Assembly: GCA_037130455.1 (NCBI GenBank) | Contig: JBAXSZ010000010.1 | Span: forward strand, 1 to 36,888 | Direction of reading: 5' to 3' | Length of the DNA stretch: 36,888 nt | Origin: CAIMZW01 sp037130455 | GTDB lineage: Bacteria > Actinomycetota > Actinomycetes > Nanopelagicales > Nanopelagicaceae | Shown here: in pieces, positions 15,034 through 23,608 of the stretch | How the letters are laid out: each line of letters opens with the position of its first letter | Numbering within the stretch: the stretch's first letter is position 1 | The notes under the pieces: model-generated | Told to the model about the DNA's origin: nothing | Database searches by the model: none | The model's input: only the letters and a program-made list of their open reading frames with translations | Translations under genes and position numbers: made by a program

Positions 15034-16436
15034 CAACGTGCCAATGTCCAGCGGGGGCCTGCAGGAGTGTCTTCAATGAGTATTCCTAACTCTAAAATCT
15101 GATCGCGAATTGCGTCAGCCGTTGCAAAATCTTTTCGGGCACGTGCTGACTCTCGCTGGGCGAGTGCCAATTTTACTAAGCCATCCATGGCATCGGTTGC
15201 AGCTGGTTTGTCCATTGCAAAAGTTGGGTCGAATGGATCGCAACCCAAAATAGCCAGCGCACCACGAACTTCAGCGGCGATTCTGGCAATTTCTTTTTGC
15301 CCTGCTTCATCACCAAAGGTCAGCGATGAGAGCGCAGTATTTCCATCACGAACTAATTCAGATATACCAGCTAATGCAGTTGGTACCGCAAGATCATCAT
15401 TCATGGCGGCTGTGAAATCTGAAGAAACCAAAAGACCCGGTTCTTCATTGAGAATCTCCGTGGCACGCGCCAGAAAACCTTCAATGCGACGGAAATTTAC
15501 TGCCGTCTCTTCTAGGGCTTCCAAGGAAAACTCCACCATGGATCGATAATGCGCACTTCCTAAATACCAACGAAGTTCAATCCCCCGAACTCGCTGAACA
15601 ATTTCAGAAACTAAAAGTGAATTTCCCAAAGACTTGCTCATTTTTTCGCCAGAAGCTGTCACCCAAGCATTGTGCATCCAAATTTTTGAAAATCCCCAAC
15701 CCGCTGATTCTGATTGGGCAATCTCATTTTCATGATGTGGGAAAATTAAATCTAATCCGCCACCATGGATATCGAATTCGGCACCTAAATAAGTATGCGC
15801 CATAGCCGAACATTCCAAGTGCCAGCCTGGACGTCCATCTCCCCAAGGCGTGGGCCATGAAGGTTCGCCCGGTTTTGCTGATTTCCAGAGTGCGAAATCT
15901 CGAGGGTCTTTCTTATAACTGTCTTCTGCGTCTCCGGCTGAAAGCAGGTCGTCAATTTTTTGATTAGAGAGCGTTAAATATGACTTCAAGGAACGAACAT
16001 TCATGTAAACATCACCATTGCCAGGCGCATATGCAGTGCCATTATCAATGAGAATATGCATTAGCTCAATCATCTGAGTGATGTGCCCAGTTGCCCGTGG
16101 TTCATAGGTCGGAGAAAGAACATTAAGGCGTGAATAAGCCCAAGAAAAAGCTTGCTCGTACTTCATGGCAAGCGCCCACCATGGAATACCTTCGATTTCG
16201 GCCTTCTGCAAGATCTTGTCGTCAATGTCCGTAACATTGCGAATAAAAGTGACGTCGTAGCCCAGATGGGTCAACCATCTTCGCAAAATATCAAAATTTA
16301 CACCGCTGCGAATGTGGCCAATATGTGGCGCACCTTGGACGGTTGCGCCGCATAAATAAATCCCGGCTTTACCAGGAGTGAGCGAAACAAATTCCTCGTG
16401 ATTTCTAGAAAGTGTGTTGTAGAGGTGAAGGCTCAC
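15033..16436 (-). CDS. cysS: Cysteinyl-tRNA synthetase
   Basis: A 467-residue class I synthetase. It has the HIGH signature in APHIGHIRSG, KMSKS in EKMSKSLGNS, and the zinc-binding residues Cys in IYLCGATVQG, Cys in WHLECSAMA and His/Glu in FPHHENEIAQSE. Length matches CysS rather than the shorter paralogue MshC, although both attach cysteine. The C-terminal DALR-like tRNA-binding region is complete (ends DTPAGPRWTLAR). It charges tRNA-Cys; cysteine also feeds mycothiol, whose first enzyme MshA is at 34028-35296. The gene overlaps ispF by 4 bases. Confidence 0.96.
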   Translation of the reverse strand: MSLHLYNTLSRNHEEFVSLTPGKAGIYLCGATVQGAPHIGHIRSGVNFDILRRWLTHLGYDVTFIRNVTDIDDKILQKAEIEGIPWWALAMKYEQAFSWAYSRLNVLSPTYEPRATGHITQMIELMHILIDNGTAYAPGNGDVYMNVRSLKSYLTLSNQKIDDLLSAGDAEDSYKKDPRDFALWKSAKPGEPSWPTPWGDGRPGWHLECSAMAHTYLGAEFDIHGGGLDLIFPHHENEIAQSESAGWGFSKIWMHNAWVTASGEKMSKSLGNSLLVSEIVQRVRGIELRWYLGSAHYRSMVEFSLEALEETAVNFRRIEGFLARATEILNEEPGLLVSSDFTAAMNDDLAVPTALAGISELVRDGNTALSSLTFGDEAGQKEIARIAAEVRGALAILGCDPFDPTFAMDKPAATDAMDGLVKLALAQRESARARKDFATADAIRDQILELGILIEDTPAGPRWTLAR

Positions 16437-16921
16437 AGCGCCACGACCAATGCACTGGCCATAACAAATACACCTTCACCGCGACCAGTAAATCCCATGC
16501 CGTCAGTTGTCGTCGCCGAGATAGAAACAGGTGCTCCTAAAGCGCGACTTAAAACTTCTTGCGCCTCGGAGCGGCGTGGACCAATCTTCGGCTCGTTTCC
16601 CACAATTTGCAGTGAAACATTTCCAATCCGAAAGTTATTTTCCTCAACAAACTTCTTCAGGAATTGCAACATCGAAATACCCGACGCGCCTTTCCATTCT
16701 GGTCGATCGGTTCCGAAAAGTTCCCCGATATCGCCCAACTGGCATGCCGACAGCACTGCATCGCAGATCGCATGCACCGCCGCATCACCATCGGAATGTC
16801 CGACCAATCTGGGCGACTGTGGCCACTCCAACCCCGCTAACGCGCATGGACCGACATCACCAAATTGGTGCGCATCCACTCCAACGCCAGTTCGATAGGA
16901 AATTTCGGGTAAGGAAGTCAA
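16433..16921 (-). CDS. ispF: 2-C-methyl-D-erythritol 2,4-cyclodiphosphate synthase
   Basis: A 162-residue IspF, the expected length. GVGVDAHQF holds the Asp and His zinc ligands, GHSDGDAAVHAICDA the third, and DGMGFTGRGEGV the C-terminal substrate-binding loop. It converts CDP-methylerythritol 2-phosphate to the cyclodiphosphate in the MEP isoprenoid pathway. The start is read as TTG at 16921, which overlaps the HPr stop as TTGA; no ATG or GTG occurs before the conserved N-terminus. IspD, the enzyme two steps earlier, is 10 kb away (27357-28058), whereas ispD and ispF are adjacent in most actinobacteria. Confidence 0.95.
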   Translation of the reverse strand: MTSLPEISYRTGVGVDAHQFGDVGPCALAGLEWPQSPRLVGHSDGDAAVHAICDAVLSACQLGDIGELFGTDRPEWKGASGISMLQFLKKFVEENNFRIGNVSLQIVGNEPKIGPRRSEAQEVLSRALGAPVSISATTTDGMGFTGRGEGVFVMASALVVAL

Positions 16922-17196
16922 TGATCGGCGCTCTCAACGATGACTTTGAGCGCAGCGGCAACCGAATCTTCTTCTGGGCCTTCGACCCGCACAACGATTT
17001 CATCGCCAAACTTGACCCCTAGGGTCATAACTCGAAGGACGCTGGCGCCATCGATATCTGGTGAGAGTTCGCCAGTAGGAAGAACCTTGGCTAATCGAAC
17101 CGAGCACCCGGAGGATTTAGCGCTGGAAGCAAAGAGCGCGGCTGGTCTGGCATGCAGACCAACAGCTGAAGCAACGGTGGTTCGAAATTCTTTCAT
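16918..17196 (-). CDS. ptsH: PTS phosphocarrier protein HPr
   Basis: A 92-residue HPr. His15 in VGLHARPAA is the residue phosphorylated by enzyme I. Ser52 in DGASVLRVMTLG is at the regulatory serine position. It hands phosphate from enzyme I (20397-22091) to the glucitol-type EIIA (25300-25668). It heads the minus-strand unit ptsH-ispF-cysS-rlmB and is divergent from the E1alpha gene, so the two oppositely oriented units may share a promoter region. The Shine-Dalgarno is weak (GGGAG about 13 bases upstream). Confidence 0.95.
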   Translation of the reverse strand: MKEFRTTVASAVGLHARPAALFASSAKSSGCSVRLAKVLPTGELSPDIDGASVLRVMTLGVKFGDEIVVRVEGPEEDSVAAALKVIVESADH

Positions 17197-17228
17197 AAAG
17201 TAATCGTATCTCCCTCAAAAGTAGTGTT

Positions 17229-17235
17229 TAATATA
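17229..17235. promoter_or_regulatory. Overlapping divergent -10-like element between ptsH and E1alpha
   Basis: TAATAT on the plus strand (17229-17234) and TATATT on the minus strand (17235-17230) lie in the 81-base divergent gap and could serve both ptsH and E1alpha. No good -35 is visible on either side. Confidence 0.3.
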
Positions 17236-17277
17236 CACATCTATCCAGACACTCGCACAAATGTGAAGGTTGAAAAT

Positions 17278-18279
17278 ATGACCGTAGAACGCCTGCTGAT
17301 GGGCCATCCGCTCTCTTCTCCCGAGCACGCACGTCATGCCCTTCTCTATATGTACCAGATCCGAAAATTTGAAGAAGCAGTTGAAGATCTCTTTGGCCGA
17401 GGAATGATGCACGGAACAATGCACCTTTCCATTGGCCAAGAAGCCGGACCAACCGGAATGTGTTTGGCGCTGAAGTTGGAAGATCAAATTACTTCCACTC
17501 ACCGCGGGCACGGGCACTGTATTGCAAAAGGTGCAGACCTAACTCGAATGATGGCCGAATTATTAGGGAAAGAGATTGGTTATTGCGGTGGCCGTGGTGG
17601 CAGCATGCATATCGCTGATGCCGAAACTGGAAACTTGGGAGCAAACGGTGTCGTCGGCGGGGGTATCCCTATTGCAGTCGGAGCGGCTCTGGCCTCGAAA
17701 CTTCAGAAGAAAGGCACAGTCGCCGTTTCCTTTTTCGGCGATGGCGCAATGAATGAAGGTGCATTTCATGAAGCAGCAAACTTGGCCGCGATCTGGAAAC
17801 TTCCAGTAATTCTTTTCTGCGAAAACAATAAGTATGGAATGAGTTCTTCAACCGAAACTGCATTCGCCATTGACCGACTAGCCGACAGAGGCCTGGGATA
17901 CGGAATTCCAGGGGTAACGGTCGATGGAAATGATGTAGTTGCAGTTTACGAAGCATGCGAAACTGCGGTTGCTCGCGCTCGCAATGGTGAAGGTCCAACT
18001 CTAATTGAAACTGTTACCTACCGCTGGAAAGGTCACTCCCGATCTGATAAGAATCTATATCGAACTAAAGAAGAGATCGAAGAGTGGAAACATCTAGATC
18101 CCATTCCCAATTTCATTTCTAAAGTCCTTGCCGCCGGAATCTTAAGCCAAGAAGATATTGATGCCACTGCAAAAATGGCACAGGATCAAATTATCGAAGC
18201 AGTAAATAATGCAGCGCAAGCAAAATCGGCAGTGCCAGATGGTCTACTAGAAGCAGTATTTAAGGCGGTCAGCGCATGA
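17278..18279 (+). CDS. pdhA: 2-oxoacid (pyruvate/acetoin) dehydrogenase E1 alpha subunit
   Basis: A 333-residue thiamine diphosphate enzyme subunit. The cofactor motif GDGAMNEGAFHEAANLAA through FCENN is complete. GHGHCIAKG, GGRGGSMHI and the phosphorylation-loop region YRWKGHSRSD are typical of PdhA/AcoA. With E1beta it decarboxylates a 2-oxoacid (or cleaves acetoin) and acylates the E2 lipoyl group. ATG 17278 has AAGG about 8 bases upstream; a GTG at 17224 would add 18 unconserved residues. It overlaps the E1beta gene as ATGA. The two-subunit E1 differs from the single-chain AceE found in many actinobacteria. Confidence 0.92.
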   Translation: MTVERLLMGHPLSSPEHARHALLYMYQIRKFEEAVEDLFGRGMMHGTMHLSIGQEAGPTGMCLALKLEDQITSTHRGHGHCIAKGADLTRMMAELLGKEIGYCGGRGGSMHIADAETGNLGANGVVGGGIPIAVGAALASKLQKKGTVAVSFFGDGAMNEGAFHEAANLAAIWKLPVILFCENNKYGMSSSTETAFAIDRLADRGLGYGIPGVTVDGNDVVAVYEACETAVARARNGEGPTLIETVTYRWKGHSRSDKNLYRTKEEIEEWKHLDPIPNFISKVLAAGILSQEDIDATAKMAQDQIIEAVNNAAQAKSAVPDGLLEAVFKAVSA

Positions 18280-19280
18280 GCACCGACAATCGTATGTTGA
18301 CGATGGCCGAAGCACTTCGTGAAGCCATGGGAATCGCTATGGATGAACGTCCGGAAGTCTTTATTTTGGGCGAAGACATTGGCATTTACGGTGGCGCCTT
18401 TGGAGTAACCGGCGATCTTTATCATCGCTTTTCACCAGAACGAGTCATTGATACTCCGATTTCAGAGCTCGGAATAGTTGGAGCCGCTGTAGGTGCCGCC
18501 CTTTCGGGAATGCGTCCCATTGTTGAAATTCAATTCTCAGATTTCACGGCTCAAGCCATGGATCAGATTGCCAACCAAGCCGCCAAGATTCACTTTATGT
18601 TGGGCGGCGCGCTCCACGTCCCGCTGGTTCTACGTACCCCACAAGGTTCTGGCACTGGCGCTGCGGCGCAGCATTCACAAAACTTGGAAACATGGTTCGC
18701 CAATGTTCCAGGACTCAAAGTTGTGGTTCCATCCAATCCAGCTGATGCCAAAGGTTTGCTGTTGTCAGCTATCGATGACCCCAACCCAGTAATTTTCTTA
18801 GAACATAAACTTCTCTACAAGATTCCTGGTCGCGATCCAGTACCAGAAGGTGCGATCAGAATTCCACTTGGAGTTTCACAAGTGGTTCGTGAAGGAACAG
18901 ACCTGACCTTGGTTGCTACTGGCATCATGGTTAATAAGTCATTTGAGGTTTGCGAAAAATTGGCTGCCGAAGGAATTTCTGTGACTCTTATCGATCCGCG
19001 AACTATCTCGCCCTTGGATATGAATCCGATCTTTGAGTCGGTGGAAAAGACTGGCCGACTTCTTGTGGTTCAAGAAGGGCCATCTCATGGCGGCTTTATT
19101 AATGAAGTCATTGCCAGAGTCAGCGAAAGTTCATCCTTCGGTTCGCTAATTGCGCCAATAAAGCGCCTTGCCGGAATGAATATTCCAATTCCTTATGCGC
19201 CGCAATTAGAAAAGGCCGCCGTCCCACAAATTGAAGATATCGAAATCGCTGCTCGCGATTTAGTTAAGAGTTGGCGATGA
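18276..19280 (+). CDS. pdhB: 2-oxoacid (pyruvate/acetoin) dehydrogenase E1 beta subunit
   Basis: A 334-residue transketolase-like subunit. It shows EALREAMGIAMDERPEVFILGEDIG, the RVIDTPISELGIVGAAVGAA segment lining the active site, VEIQFSDF, and the C-terminal domain with LIDPRTISPLDM. The expected cofactor-facing glutamate (GEDIG) and the histidine in AAAQHSQ are present. It starts at ATG 18276 overlapping E1alpha and ends overlapping the E2 start, so the three subunits are probably made in fixed ratio. Pyruvate is the most likely substrate, but acetoin or branched oxoacids cannot be excluded. Confidence 0.93.
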   Translation: MSTDNRMLTMAEALREAMGIAMDERPEVFILGEDIGIYGGAFGVTGDLYHRFSPERVIDTPISELGIVGAAVGAALSGMRPIVEIQFSDFTAQAMDQIANQAAKIHFMLGGALHVPLVLRTPQGSGTGAAAQHSQNLETWFANVPGLKVVVPSNPADAKGLLLSAIDDPNPVIFLEHKLLYKIPGRDPVPEGAIRIPLGVSQVVREGTDLTLVATGIMVNKSFEVCEKLAAEGISVTLIDPRTISPLDMNPIFESVEKTGRLLVVQEGPSHGGFINEVIARVSESSSFGSLIAPIKRLAGMNIPIPYAPQLEKAAVPQIEDIEIAARDLVKSWR

Positions 19281-20356
19281 GTTTCCGATATCCGGTAGTC
19301 ATGCCAAAAATGAGCATGACTATGGAAACTGGTGAATTGATCGATTATCACGTCAAAGTTGGCGACAGAGTTAACTCTGGCGATGTGCTCTTTGAAGTTA
19401 TGACCGACAAAATCGACATGGAAGTGGAATCACCCGCAGATGGAGTTGTTGAACAACTTATAGGTGGAGTCGGCGCCACTATTGAAATCGGTAAGCCAGT
19501 CTTGATTTTGCTGACCGATACTGAAGTAATGGCCTTTGATTTCGGTGGAGAAGCGACCCCACTGCCTCCTGCACCTGCAAGTATCGAAGTCGAGCAAGTT
19601 GTCGAAGAAGTTGTCGTTGTCCCTGAAGTAATAGCACCAATAGCAGTTGCTCCAACGATTGTTTCGCAAACCTTTAAAGCAGTACCAAAGGCGCGTGCCT
19701 TCGCAACAGAGAGCGGGATAGACCTTCGAACCATCGTTGCCTCCGGTCCAGATCAGACCATTATGTATGCAGATGTCGCAAACCAGCGTCCTTCGGAAGA
19801 GCAATTAAAGCGCCAGGCAGCAAACCGTGCTCTCATTGCTCGTGGCATTGAGATGACTCAAAACATTCCGCAAGCCTCCTTCACCCGAAGCATCAATATT
19901 TCCGACTCTGGGATGCCGCACCTAATCAGCTCGTGGGCAAAAGTCTTGCGGTCTCGCCCAGAATTAAATGTCTCTGGCAAGGACGGAGTCTTGAATCAAC
20001 TCGTCGGAGTGGCCACCATTATTGAATCCAAATATGGAAGCGCCCTCCCCGTTTATAAAAACCCAGACCTAATGGGCAAGGATGAGTTATCTGCACTTGT
20101 ATCAACAACAAGCTCAGCTGCTCAACATGGAAAGGTTCCACTATCCATGCTCAGCGGCGCAACCACGACGGTATTTGACCTACGTTCCTACAAGATGATC
20201 ACGACCACACCTCGTCTTTTCCCTCATCAAGTCACCGGGCTAACCATCGGAGAGTCCCTCGACGGGTCAATTGCTCTCTCCTTAACGATTGATCTTCGCC
20301 ATTGCGATTTTTACGATGGCGCCAATCTGCTCGAATTGCTCGTAAAAACCCTGTAA
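19277..20356 (+). CDS. Dihydrolipoamide acyltransferase-like E2 with divergent catalytic domain
   Basis: A 359-residue E2. Residues 1-80 are a lipoyl domain with Lys45 in MTDKIDMEV as the lipoylation site. A proline/valine-rich linker follows. Residues about 138-172 (PKARAFATESGIDL) are the E3/E1-binding domain. The catalytic domain, about 185-359, is short and poorly conserved. In place of the DHRxxDG active-site motif it reads DLRHCDFYDGA, so the histidine is one position out of register, and the interior is shortened against the usual ~230 residues. It may be an altered acyltransferase or mostly a lipoyl carrier. No E3 gene is in the window. ATG 19277 overlaps the E1beta stop. Confidence 0.8.
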   Translation: MSFRYPVVMPKMSMTMETGELIDYHVKVGDRVNSGDVLFEVMTDKIDMEVESPADGVVEQLIGGVGATIEIGKPVLILLTDTEVMAFDFGGEATPLPPAPASIEVEQVVEEVVVVPEVIAPIAVAPTIVSQTFKAVPKARAFATESGIDLRTIVASGPDQTIMYADVANQRPSEEQLKRQAANRALIARGIEMTQNIPQASFTRSINISDSGMPHLISSWAKVLRSRPELNVSGKDGVLNQLVGVATIIESKYGSALPVYKNPDLMGKDELSALVSTTSSAAQHGKVPLSMLSGATTTVFDLRSYKMITTTPRLFPHQVTGLTIGESLDGSIALSLTIDLRHCDFYDGANLLELLVKTL

Positions 20357-20396
20357 ATCGACTAACTTTTCTATCGTCCTATCGAAAAGAGAACCT

Positions 20397-22091
20397 GTGA
20401 TTGCTTTGAACGGAATCGCCGCCAGTTCAGGGGCAGCCATTGGTCAATTCTTTTTGTTGACAACCGAAATTCCAGTGCCTTCACCATCGCCCTCCACTCT
20501 GCCCCTCTTAGAAGAACGCCAAGTTCTCACCGATGCCATTAACTTCGTTGGAGCCGATTTAGAAGCTCGAGCCAACAGGTCAACTGGCGAACATGGCGAA
20601 ATTTTGACTGCTATTAGTGAAATCGCCACCGACCCTGCCCTGTTAGAAGAGGCATTGCATGTAATTGTCCAAGGGCACAACGCCAGTTACGCAATTTCGC
20701 AGGCGACCAATATTTTCAAGGAACTTCTGGAATCCTCCGGCGGATACCTTGCCGAACGCGTTTCCGACGTTTCCAATATTTGCGATCGGATTCTTTGTCG
20801 AATCGCTGGTGTTGAATATCCTGAAATTCCGCAATTCATCGTTCCTACAATTCTTATTGCCCGAGATTTATCTCCAGCCGACACCACTGATCTAGAGTCC
20901 GATCAGATTTTGGCAATTGTTACTGAGGGCGGTGGGCCAACCAGTCACACCGCAATTATTGCTCGCTCCAGAGGAATTCCGGCAGTGGTTGCCTGTCCTG
21001 GAGTCGTCGAGTATGCCCGGACTCAGCACGGCTCACTTCTTGGCGTGGATGCAACAACTGGCGAAGTTACCTTCAATCCACCGGCAGACATTCAAAGTCG
21101 CTTGGTGGAAAAAGTTGAGCGCATTCTTAAGCGAAAAGCGCAATTAGTTAATCGAACCCCGTTGGGCTATCAAACATCAGATGGCGTGACGGTGCCGATT
21201 TATGCCAACATCGGCGGTCAGAAAGATGTTCCAGTCGCCATCGCGGCAGGTGCAGATGGAGTCGGACTGCTTCGAACTGAGTTGCTTTATTTTGATCGCA
21301 AAGTGCCGCCGACTTTGGACGAACAAATCCAGATTTATACCGATCTCTTCACGCCATTCGCCGGTCAGAAAGTTGTCATTAGAACCTTAGATGCCGGCGC
21401 AGATAAGCCAATGGCATTCATTAATTTTGATGATGAACCCAACCCCGCACTTGGGGTTCGCGGATATCGAACCATCTACAAGCACGAAGATTTGCTACGA
21501 ATTCAATTACAAGCAATCGCCACGGCAACTGCCGCTTCCGGAACAAATGTTTGGGTTATGGCGCCGATGATTACCCTGCCACAAGAGGCGGAAAACTTTG
21601 TCGAGATGGCGAAGAGTTATGGCATCAAAACAGCCGGAGTCATGATCGAAGTACCAGCTGCGGTTTTTCATGCGGATGAACTAACCAAGATTTGCGATTT
21701 TGTCTCGATTGGCACCAACGACTTAGGTCAGTATCTCCACGCTGCTGATCGCGAATCAGCTCCCCTGGCTGCTTTCAACGATCCTTGGCAACCAGCCCTA
21801 CTTCGAGCAATTCATCAAGTCGCGCAAGCTGGCCTTCGAAATAACTGCCCAGTAGGAGTCTGTGGCGAAGCCGCAAGCGACGCAGCGCTGGCATCGGTGC
21901 TCTTGGGTCTAGGCGTCACGTCGCTCTCGTGCAGCGTCTCCACGCTGCGGGATGTGGCAGCTGCCGTTTCCGCTTTGAGTTATCCAGAGTTGCAGTTGGC
22001 CGGGATTGCGGCGCTAGCGGCAGGCACTTCGCAAGAAACAAAGGCCAGCGCACGCTCGCAATTGTCAGCGTTAGAAGATTTAGGACTTTAA
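20397..22091 (+). CDS. ptsI: PTS enzyme I (phosphoenolpyruvate-protein phosphotransferase)
   Basis: A 564-residue enzyme I of normal length. His184 in EGGGPTSHTAIIARS is the phosphorylated residue. The PEP-binding barrel shows VGLLRTELLYFDR, MVIRTLDAGADKP-like VVIRTLDAGADKP, ALGVRGYR, and the active-site SIGTNDLGQY and PVGVCGEAASD. GTG 20397 is the start, 40 bases after the E2 stop, with only a weak AAAGAGAA upstream. It transfers phosphate from PEP to HPr. Its position behind pyruvate dehydrogenase genes is notable: PTS activity makes pyruvate, the likely E1 substrate. Confidence 0.96.
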   Translation: MIALNGIAASSGAAIGQFFLLTTEIPVPSPSPSTLPLLEERQVLTDAINFVGADLEARANRSTGEHGEILTAISEIATDPALLEEALHVIVQGHNASYAISQATNIFKELLESSGGYLAERVSDVSNICDRILCRIAGVEYPEIPQFIVPTILIARDLSPADTTDLESDQILAIVTEGGGPTSHTAIIARSRGIPAVVACPGVVEYARTQHGSLLGVDATTGEVTFNPPADIQSRLVEKVERILKRKAQLVNRTPLGYQTSDGVTVPIYANIGGQKDVPVAIAAGADGVGLLRTELLYFDRKVPPTLDEQIQIYTDLFTPFAGQKVVIRTLDAGADKPMAFINFDDEPNPALGVRGYRTIYKHEDLLRIQLQAIATATAASGTNVWVMAPMITLPQEAENFVEMAKSYGIKTAGVMIEVPAAVFHADELTKICDFVSIGTNDLGQYLHAADRESAPLAAFNDPWQPALLRAIHQVAQAGLRNNCPVGVCGEAASDAALASVLLGLGVTSLSCSVSTLRDVAAAVSALSYPELQLAGIAALAAGTSQETKASARSQLSALEDLGL

Positions 22092-22093
22092 TC

Positions 22094-22152
22094 CGAGTGG
22101 GAAAACAATTCTCAAAATACTTTGAGAATATGCTTGAAAGAGTACCCACTCG
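22094..22152. promoter_or_regulatory. Nested inverted repeats before the SorC regulator
   Basis: An outer perfect repeat CGAGTGGG (22094-22101) / CCCACTCG (22145-22152) encloses an inner one, ATTCTCAAA-ATAC-TTTGAGAAT (22108-22129, 9 of 9 pairs). It sits in the 100-base ptsI-sorC gap and has no T-run, so it is more likely an operator or leader structure than a terminator. The inner dyad centre resembles the palindrome at 23593-23608. Confidence 0.6.
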
Positions 22153-22172
22153 TAGACCAGACTTAGCGAAAT

Positions 22173-22187
22173 GTTCAATGACTGAAC
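22173..22187. promoter_or_regulatory. Candidate operator GTTCA-N5-TGAAC before the SorC regulator
   Basis: A perfect 5-base dyad with 5-base spacer, ending 4 bases before the GTG start of the SorC-family gene. The position suits autoregulation or translational control. Short dyads occur by chance, so confidence is modest. Confidence 0.35.
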
Positions 22188-22191
22188 GGAT

Positions 22192-23166
22192 GTGACGATA
22201 GTGAAACAACGAGAGACGGAGTTAATTCTTCGGGCTGCTCGGCTTTACTATGAGGACCACCATTCGCAAGATCAAGTCGCGGCCATGATGGGAACTTCGC
22301 GTTCCAACATCTCCAGAATGCTCTCCGATGCAAAGCGCTTGGGTTTTGTTGAAATTCGCGTAGTCGCTCCCGTCACTCGACATGAAAATCTATCCTCACA
22401 ATTACAAAATCTTTTGGGGATAAAAGAAGTTCAAGTAATCACTACAGATAAGAATGAACTAGCTCTCAACGCTGTCGGTCGCGCCGCTGCGAAGTCCTTA
22501 ATAAATAGTTTGAGCAATAATCAAACAATCGCTATTTCGTGGGGTCGCGGTTTGGAAGCAACAATCGTCAATGTCCGAAGTGAGGCATTTACAGGATTGA
22601 AAGTTACCCAATTGATGGGTTCGCTCTCCTCGGTTACCACTTCAGCCAGCGCCGAAGAAGTTGGTCGCCAATTAGCAAAGAATCTCAATGCCCAATTCAT
22701 CCCGTTTTTAGCGCCAGTCGTTGTGAGCAACTCCAGAACCCGCGACACCTTGCTGGAAGAAGAGATCATCACCAAACCCATCAACCTGGCCCGTGCGGCA
22801 GATGTCGCAATCATCGGTATCGGCTCCAAAGGTTCATCCTCAAGTGAAATGGTCATCAACGAATTTAAATTTTCCAAAACCGAACGAGATCTGCTGTATG
22901 AAAACTATGCCGGCGATGTTGCGGCTCGTTTCTACGATCTTTCTGGCCAAAGTTTGAGCAGCAAGATGGATAAGCGAGTCCTTGGTCTAACCCTTGCCGA
23001 GATTCGAGCAATTCCCCGGGTTATTGGCGTCGCCTCCGGTACTGAGAAAGCTTTCGGGGTGATCGGCGCCGCACGCTCACAAATGCTCGATGTTTTAATA
23101 GTTGACCTGGTTTGTGCCAATACCATCATGAAGACCCTAGCCCCATCGGCGGTGAAGAGCGCGTGA
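22192..23166 (+). CDS. SorC/DeoR-family sugar-responsive transcriptional regulator
   Basis: A 324-residue regulator. The N-terminal helix-turn-helix spans about residues 22-48 (HSQDQVAAMMGTSRSNISRML). Residues about 60-320 form the SorC sugar-phosphate-binding domain, with SWGRGLEATI, VAIIGIGSKG and GVASGTEKA as family landmarks. It most likely senses the phosphorylated polyol brought in by the downstream PTS and controls gutM-srlA and following genes. GTG 22192 is the annotated start; GTG 22201 is an alternative. Its stop overlaps the gutM GTG start. Two groups of dyads upstream (22094-22187) and a palindrome before srlA are candidate binding sites. Confidence 0.9.
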   Translation: MTIVKQRETELILRAARLYYEDHHSQDQVAAMMGTSRSNISRMLSDAKRLGFVEIRVVAPVTRHENLSSQLQNLLGIKEVQVITTDKNELALNAVGRAAAKSLINSLSNNQTIAISWGRGLEATIVNVRSEAFTGLKVTQLMGSLSSVTTSASAEEVGRQLAKNLNAQFIPFLAPVVVSNSRTRDTLLEEEIITKPINLARAADVAIIGIGSKGSSSSEMVINEFKFSKTERDLLYENYAGDVAARFYDLSGQSLSSKMDKRVLGLTLAEIRAIPRVIGVASGTEKAFGVIGAARSQMLDVLIVDLVCANTIMKTLAPSAVKSA

Positions 23167-23564
23167 CTTACTTAACCAAACTCCTATTAGTTATAGCCGC
23201 AATGTGGGCTTCGCAATTAGCGCTGGCTTATTTGCAAGCGAAAAAGTTTCAAGCCGATTTAAGGTCTTTACGTAAATCAGGAACCGTTGCCGTAGGTATG
23301 GGCGGCAAACGGTATAGAGGTGGGCGGGCATTCGTTGCCCTTGCCGCTGATGAATCTGGCGTGATCGTTGATGGGCTAGTCCTTCGCGGACTGACTGTCT
23401 TCGCAAAATCGCGCCCACTTCATGCATACAAAGGATTCTCGCTCGACGAGGTGATCTCGGGTACCCGGGACGTAGAAAATGAGCCTAAGAAAGTGAAGGA
23501 GGCGGCAGTGATGTCGGCCCAACACATTCAGGATCATTTAACGCGAATCGCGTCAGGAGAATAA
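23163..23564 (+). CDS. gutM: Glucitol operon activator-like protein GutM
   Basis: A 133-residue GutM/SrlM homologue. An N-terminal hydrophobic segment (TKLLLVIAAMWASQLALAYL, residues 3-22) should anchor it in the membrane. The remainder shows the family core: AVGMGGKRYRGGRAFVALA and DGLVLRGLTVFAKSRPL. GTG 23163 overlaps the regulator stop as GTGA; a longer upstream start lies inside the regulator gene. GutM is genetically an activator of the glucitol operon in enterobacteria, though its mechanism is unclear, and a membrane-bound accessory role for the PTS is possible. It is followed at once by a 24-codon ORF. Confidence 0.88.
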   Translation: MTYLTKLLLVIAAMWASQLALAYLQAKKFQADLRSLRKSGTVAVGMGGKRYRGGRAFVALAADESGVIVDGLVLRGLTVFAKSRPLHAYKGFSLDEVISGTRDVENEPKKVKEAAVMSAQHIQDHLTRIASGE

Positions 23565-23608
23565 TGATCGATTACTTACAGATGGGTCGATCATTGAAGT
23601 ACTTCAAT
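23564..23608. promoter_or_regulatory. Palindromes upstream of srlA (candidate SorC operator)
   Basis: A 16-base perfect palindrome, ATTGAAGTACTTCAAT (23593-23608), overlaps an 8-base inverted repeat ATGATCGA/TCGATCAT (23564-23571 and 23587-23594). The site lies 30-74 bases before srlA. The centre AA-GTAC-TT resembles AA-ATAC-TT at 22115-22122. Binding by the SorC regulator is a hypothesis. Confidence 0.45.

Noticed and set aside
15033..16436. MshC (mycothiol cysteine ligase) instead of CysS
   Set aside because: The length (467) with a complete C-terminal tRNA-binding part and the ispF-cysS-rlmB order point to CysS.
16398..17022. Plus-strand open frames of about 165 codons opposite ispF and ptsH
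   Set aside because: They lie antisense to well conserved enzymes and show a composition typical of complement frames.
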